This document shows positions 7,178-10,162 of a DNA stretch of 10,162 bases, piece after piece. Positions within the stretch are counted from its first letter, which is position 1, and the number at the start of each line of letters is the position of its first letter. Under the pieces are notes generated by a model. The model did no database searches. It was not told the DNA's origin and worked only from the letters and a program-made list of their open reading frames with translations. This DNA comes from JBFLVQ01 sp040758525 (GTDB taxonomy: Bacteria > Acidobacteriota > Blastocatellia > Chloracidobacteriales > JADJPF01). The stretch is taken from assembly GCA_040758525.1 (NCBI GenBank), contig JBFLVQ010000329.1, forward strand, positions 1 through 10,162, given 5' to 3'. The position numbers and the translations under genes were made by a program.

Positions 7178-8020
7178 TTAGGTAAGCTTAACCAATTTTG
7201 AATTGATGAGTGGAAGTATCTGTTGCCAAAGCTGGCTTGGCTCAATAGTGCTACTAGCAGTACGTGGCGAGTGAGCGGTGGTTGAGGTACAGACCCAACC
7301 CTGCTCTAGCCTGTTTAGCTCTGCCACCAGTAGATTTAGCTCGAAACGAACAAACTCTGACTGCTTGGCAATATCAAACTTGTAGCCATTCTCTAAGCGA
7401 CGGAATACTATACATACCTTATAGCCTTTGTTGTAGAGTAGATCAAAGACGAAGTGCTGGCTTTCTACAATAATTACCGCGCCACGCTCGAAATGTACTT
7501 CATAAGTGCGTGGCGACTCCTTCTCAATAACTAGTCGCAATACTCCATTACAATAGTCAATTACCTGTTGGGCAGTAGTGCGTAACAGGCGTGCCACCTC
7601 ATTAGGCAATAGTGCATATAGACGGCCTTCATTACGTAACTTCCAGATTGGCGACATCAATGTACGAATCTGGTTAGCAGTAACTTCAGAGACAGGGTAG
7701 GCGGGCCCAAAAGTATCTAGTCGATCTACGGCATCAAGCAGGCGATTAAATTGTGGGTTCTTAACAATACTTGGCTCTAGGAAGATAGCACAGGCAAAGA
7801 CATTGCAAGCATGCTCTATATGCGAAGTGACAAACTGATTGGGCATATGTAGGCCCAATATCACCGCCTCGGCTAGTTGTTTGGCAGCAGAGCGAAAGGC
7901 ATATTTGGAAAGCTCTGGAACACGGTCGAAGCAGAGATTCTCGGGATCGAGACGCCCCATCTCGAGATTGATCGCATTTGGCCTAATCTGTCCCGTCGGT
8001 AAAATGAAAATATCTTTCAT
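7178..8020 (-). CDS. Conserved-looking protein of unknown function (280 aa)
   Basis: No family recognised. Taken from the ATG at 8020 (280 aa). The ribosome binding site there is weak (GGTAG), and an in-frame GTG at 8026 or TTG at 8083 are alternatives. The product is soluble-looking, without signal peptide or clear membrane helix. Residues 40-165 are mostly helical and hydrophobic/basic, including IEHACNVFACAIFLEP and LPNEVARLLRTTAQQVIDY. Residues 170-240 look like a beta-rich domain (YEVHFERGAVIIVESQHF, then KVCIVFRRLENGYKFDI) ending in an amphipathic helix VRFELNLLVAELNRLEQ. A Ser/Thr-rich stretch (245-260) precedes a short C-terminal helix. It is divergent to the 208-aa gene at 8167 and converges with the 73-aa gene. 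It is clearly coding by frame length and composition; no function is assigned. Confidence 0.8.
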   Translation of the reverse strand: MKDIFILPTGQIRPNAINLEMGRLDPENLCFDRVPELSKYAFRSAAKQLAEAVILGLHMPNQFVTSHIEHACNVFACAIFLEPSIVKNPQFNRLLDAVDRLDTFGPAYPVSEVTANQIRTLMSPIWKLRNEGRLYALLPNEVARLLRTTAQQVIDYCNGVLRLVIEKESPRTYEVHFERGAVIIVESQHFVFDLLYNKGYKVCIVFRRLENGYKFDIAKQSEFVRFELNLLVAELNRLEQGWVCTSTTAHSPRTASSTIEPSQLWQQILPLINSKLVKLT

Positions 8021-8166
8021 TAGCACTACCGCAGTAAGCCTGCAAAGGTAATATATACTAGCGCTGGAAAGGGTAATATTCAATACGCAATTTTTTTCAC
8101 AGGTTTGCTGCGGGCTTAAAAAAGCTGTACTCTGCCTACGCCAATTATCGTAATATTAGTTCTGTT
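8021..8166. promoter_or_regulatory. Divergent intergenic region with three GTAATAT copies
   Basis: This 146-bp gap must carry promoters for the 280-aa gene (-) and the 208-aa gene (+). GTAATAT occurs at 8048-8054, 8073-8079 and 8150-8156, the last two extending to GTAATATT. On the + strand TTGCTG (8105-8110) and TACTCT (8128-8133) are 17 bp apart, a weak promoter candidate. On the minus strand TATATT/TATATA near 8050-8057 could be a -10 box without a clear -35. A T7 run lies at 8091-8097. No strong assignment is possible. Confidence 0.35.
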
Positions 8167-8793
8167 ATGAGTGAAAACCCATTCAAGAATTTGGCACGCG
8201 AGCTGAAGGCAGCAGAACAGAACTTGCGTACACGTATAGAGGATGACCAGCACCGCGTACTGATTGTGCAACAACAAGAGAGCAACTTCTTAGACAGCCT
8301 AGTAGGATTACTACAAGCTTGCCAACAAGCTGCCAGACAGTTTAATGAATCCTATGGCCAGCAGAAGCTACGTATAGATGCTGAAGAACAGGATCAAGCG
8401 CTTAATCGCGCCTCTGGACAGCGTTATGCCAATCGCTTTGCCATCGCTGGAGTTGGTTGTTTTACCCGCTTGGTGATAAGTGCCGATATTGGCAAACGAG
8501 CGCTACACTTGGCACTGCAGCCGGAGGTGCGTAGCGAGATGAGTTTGCCGCCTCCACTGGTTGTACCTGGCTACTTTGATGGCGCACAACTGGCAGGTTG
8601 GCAATATCGCAACCAAGAAGTCGATACTACCGGCCTTGCCTTTGAGCTAGTGAAATGGTTAGTAGCAGAAGAGGCACGTATACGCCAAAAACTTGCCCAG
8701 TCTCCTCCTCCCCCCACCGTAGCCGATTCATCAACGCCGCCTAGCAACCATCGTCGTTGGTGGCAATTGTTGTTAGGCAGATCTGATAAATAG
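8167..8793 (+). CDS. Protein of unknown function with N-terminal coiled coil (208 aa)
   Basis: No family recognised. Residues 5-80 are rich in Glu, Gln, Lys and Arg with spaced Leu/Val (LARELKAAEQNLRTRIEDD and onward) and probably form a coiled coil. Residues 85-175 look globular (FAIAGVGCFTRLVISADIG, then PPPLVVPGYFDGAQLAGW). A Pro/Ser/Thr linker (179-193) leads to a short basic-aromatic tail, HRRWWQLLLGR. There is no N-terminal signal and no full-length membrane helix; the tail could touch a membrane or a partner, but this is speculative. The ATG at 8167 has no Shine-Dalgarno sequence; TAATAT at 8151-8156 would put a transcript start within a few bases of the ATG, so the mRNA may be nearly leaderless. 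The stop is 2 bp from that of the converging response regulator gene. A loose N-terminal likeness to GrpE was considered but is not supported. Confidence 0.78.
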   Translation: MSENPFKNLARELKAAEQNLRTRIEDDQHRVLIVQQQESNFLDSLVGLLQACQQAARQFNESYGQQKLRIDAEEQDQALNRASGQRYANRFAIAGVGCFTRLVISADIGKRALHLALQPEVRSEMSLPPPLVVPGYFDGAQLAGWQYRNQEVDTTGLAFELVKWLVAEEARIRQKLAQSPPPPTVADSSTPPSNHRRWWQLLLGRSDK

Positions 8794-8795
8794 CA

Positions 8796-9512
8796 TTAAA
8801 ACCCTTTCCGTTCGCGAAATATTTGTGCTTGGCGACGCGAAACTTCAATCTCCTGCCCGCCTGACAATTGTAGTATCAAGCCACCATTAACAGCAGTTTC
8901 AACACTTTCTACAACAGCAAGATTGACAATATGTTTGCGATTGGCGCGAAAGAATGCTTTTGCATCCAGTCGCTCTTCCAGCGCATTGAGTGAGCGTGGT
9001 ATTAATGGTCTATGCGTGCCAAAATACAGACGAGTATAATTTCCTTCAGATTCAAAAAGCTGAATAGTTTCGATCTTAATAAACCAGCACTGCTCACCAT
9101 CGCGCACAAAGACCTGATCGGTAGGTTTTAAGATATTTGCAGGAGATGTAACTGTATTGCGAGTAAAAATCTCTTCAACCTTGTTGATTGCCTGAGCCAG
9201 ACGGGCAAGTTCGATCGGTTTTAAGAGGTAATCGAGAGCATTAAAATCAAATGCTTTAAGTGCAAATTCATCGTAAGCAGTAGTAAATAAGACTAATGGC
9301 ACAGTATCTAATTCTTCCAGTAGGGCAAAGCCGTCTTTACCCGGCATCTGGATATCAAGGAAGAGTAGATCCGGTTTAAGTTCTTCCATACACTTAATCG
9401 CTTGATCGGCATTTTGTGCTTCGCCAACTACTATGATCTCCGGAAAATAGACCAGCAAGCGCCGTAATTCATTTCGAGCTAATCTTTCATCATCGACTAT
9501 TAATGCTCGCAT
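8796..9512 (-). CDS. LytTR-family response regulator
   Basis: Two-component response regulator and predicted transcription factor, 238 aa, typical for the LytR/AlgR type. Residues 1-118 are the receiver domain: the acidic pair Asp7-Asp8 in VDDE, the phospho-acceptor Asp53 in FLDIQMPG, the switch Thr77/Thr78 in LFTTAYDEFALKAF and Lys98 in YLLKPI. Residues about 132-235 are the LytTR DNA-binding domain, with VFVRDGEQCWFIKIETI, then FESEGNYTRLY, then FFRANRKHIVNL and a C-terminal EVSRRQAQIFRERKGF. Such domains bind paired direct repeats in promoters; no target site was identified. The ATG at 9512 lies inside the end of the kinase gene, with AGAGG 7 nt upstream (9520-9524), so translation is probably coupled to the kinase. 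Confidence 0.95.
   Translation of the reverse strand: MRALIVDDERLARNELRRLLVYFPEIIVVGEAQNADQAIKCMEELKPDLLFLDIQMPGKDGFALLEELDTVPLVLFTTAYDEFALKAFDFNALDYLLKPIELARLAQAINKVEEIFTRNTVTSPANILKPTDQVFVRDGEQCWFIKIETIQLFESEGNYTRLYFGTHRPLIPRSLNALEERLDAKAFFRANRKHIVNLAVVESVETAVNGGLILQLSGGQEIEVSRRQAQIFRERKGF
9490..9512 (-). other. 23-bp overlap of kinase and regulator genes
   Basis: The regulator ATG (9510-9512) lies upstream of the kinase TGA (9490-9492) in a different frame. The regulator ribosome binding site, AGAGG, is inside the kinase coding sequence. This arrangement usually couples synthesis of the two partners. Confidence 0.85.
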
Positions 9513-10162
9513 TACTTGTCCTCTTAGTAGGAATCACCAACTTTGCCATTACACAATTATTAATTGTATTAGCTATTGATAATGAAGCTGCTTCACCAAA
9601 GATCAATTTAAGACGCTCAGAAGCGTTCTTAACACCTAGACGGGTAGAACTCTCACCAGTAGCAAGAGATCCTGTATTACAGACTTGAATATGTAGATCT
9701 GTCTCCTGCATCCAGGCACTGACAGTAAGCTCTCCCCCGGTAGGGCTTTTGGCAATACCATGCTTTATACCGTTTTCTACCAATATCTGCAAAGTCATAG
9801 GCGGTATCTGTTGATCCAATGTATCGGGCGCTATCTGCATATGTACTGCCAGGCGATCTTCAAAACGAATTGCTTCCAGATCAATATAGTCTTCGACAAA
9901 GCGTAGTTCTGATCTCAATGTAGCAGTCTCAATCTCACCAGACTGTAAGCAATAACGTAGAATACTAGCGAGTTTTGTCACACCATCTTGCGCCCTATTA
10001 GGTTCTTCAATAACAAGGGCACGAATACTATTTAGGCAATTGAAGAGAAAATGTGGATTCAGTTGTGATTTTAATGCCCGTAGCTCTGCCTCTTTTACCG
10101 TCGCTTCCAACTGCCATTGACGAATCTCTGCTTGTTTATAATTGACAAAGAAATGTAGGCCA
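9490..10162 (-). CDS. LytS/YehU-type sensor histidine kinase, 5' partial
   Basis: C-terminal part (224 codons, the first incomplete) of the sensor partnering the LytTR regulator; the gene runs off the right edge, so the expected membrane sensor domain is not visible. The fragment begins with a charged helix (FFVNYKQAEIRQWQLEATVKE at the edge, shown as split motifs FFVNYK and AEIRQWQ) that leads into the His_kinase-family H-box SQLNPHFLFNCLNSI, whose His is the predicted phosphorylation site. The ATPase part follows, with the N-box ILVENGIKHGI, the CNTGSL motif in place of the DxGxG box, as is common in this family, and LGVKNASERL as the glycine/ATP-lid region. The stop overlaps the regulator gene by 23 bp. 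A TTG at 10110 is in frame, but coding sequence continues upstream of it. Confidence 0.93.
   Translation of the reverse strand, partial: GLHFFVNYKQAEIRQWQLEATVKEAELRALKSQLNPHFLFNCLNSIRALVIEEPNRAQDGVTKLASILRYCLQSGEIETATLRSELRFVEDYIDLEAIRFEDRLAVHMQIAPDTLDQQIPPMTLQILVENGIKHGIAKSPTGGELTVSAWMQETDLHIQVCNTGSLATGESSTRLGVKNASERLKLIFGEAASLSIANTINNCVMAKLVIPTKRTSNASINSR

Noticed and set aside
8021..8083. TTG start at 8083 for the 280-aa protein, adding 21 residues
   Set aside because: The extra stretch covers the AT-rich promoter-like region and has no clear ribosome binding site, though the true start remains uncertain.
8110..8128. GCTTAAAAAAGC as a small hairpin or terminator
   Set aside because: The stem is only 4 bp, without a T-run in a sensible position.

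Overview
The window reads as ordinary, gene-dense chromosome of a free-living bacterium. Base composition looks moderately AT-leaning (mid-40s % GC by eye, not counted). No mobile element, CRISPR array, tRNA or rRNA is visible. The mix of an AMP-forming acetyl-CoA synthetase, a PP2C phosphatase with a PilZ-like tail and a LytS/LytTR sensor pair, plus remembered resemblance of the acetyl-CoA synthetase N-terminus to acidobacterial sequences, makes Acidobacteriota (Blastocatellia-like) my best guess. That is a low-confidence inference; several other phyla are possible.

Layout, left to right. (1) acs on +, missing only its extreme 5' end (1-1953). (2) A minus-strand block of three genes: a PP2C-type Ser/Thr phosphatase with a PilZ-like C-terminal domain (1975-3201), glutamine-dependent NAD+ synthetase nadE (3368-5311) and nicotinate phosphoribosyltransferase pncB (5343-6827). 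pncB and nadE are 31 bp apart and form a Preiss-Handler NAD operon transcribed right to left. A perfect inverted repeat lies at the expected transcription start of pncB. (3) A small + strand gene with a very strong ribosome binding site, encoding a 73-residue Sm/SH3-like protein (6951-7172). (4) Two divergent genes of unknown function, 280 aa on - (7178-8020) and 208 aa on + (8167-8793), sharing a 146-bp intergenic region. (5) A minus-strand two-component pair: a LytS/YehU-type histidine kinase cut by the window end (9490-10162) whose 3' end overlaps a LytTR response regulator (8796-9512) by 23 bp.

How the genes fit together. acs makes acetyl-CoA from acetate. pncB and nadE carry out the first and last steps of NAD+ synthesis from nicotinate; the middle enzyme, NadD, is not in the window. 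The phosphatase and the LytS/LytTR pair are signalling genes with no target visible here. The three convergent gene pairs end only 21, 5 and 2 bp apart, leaving no room for hairpin terminators between them. The one strong terminator-like hairpin (3296-3328) is oriented for + strand transcription although both flanking genes are on the minus strand. No convincing new multi-gene system is present. The most interesting items are the PP2C-PilZ fusion with a degenerate PilZ signature, the operator-like palindrome at pncB, the oddly oriented hairpin and the unrecognised small and divergent genes.
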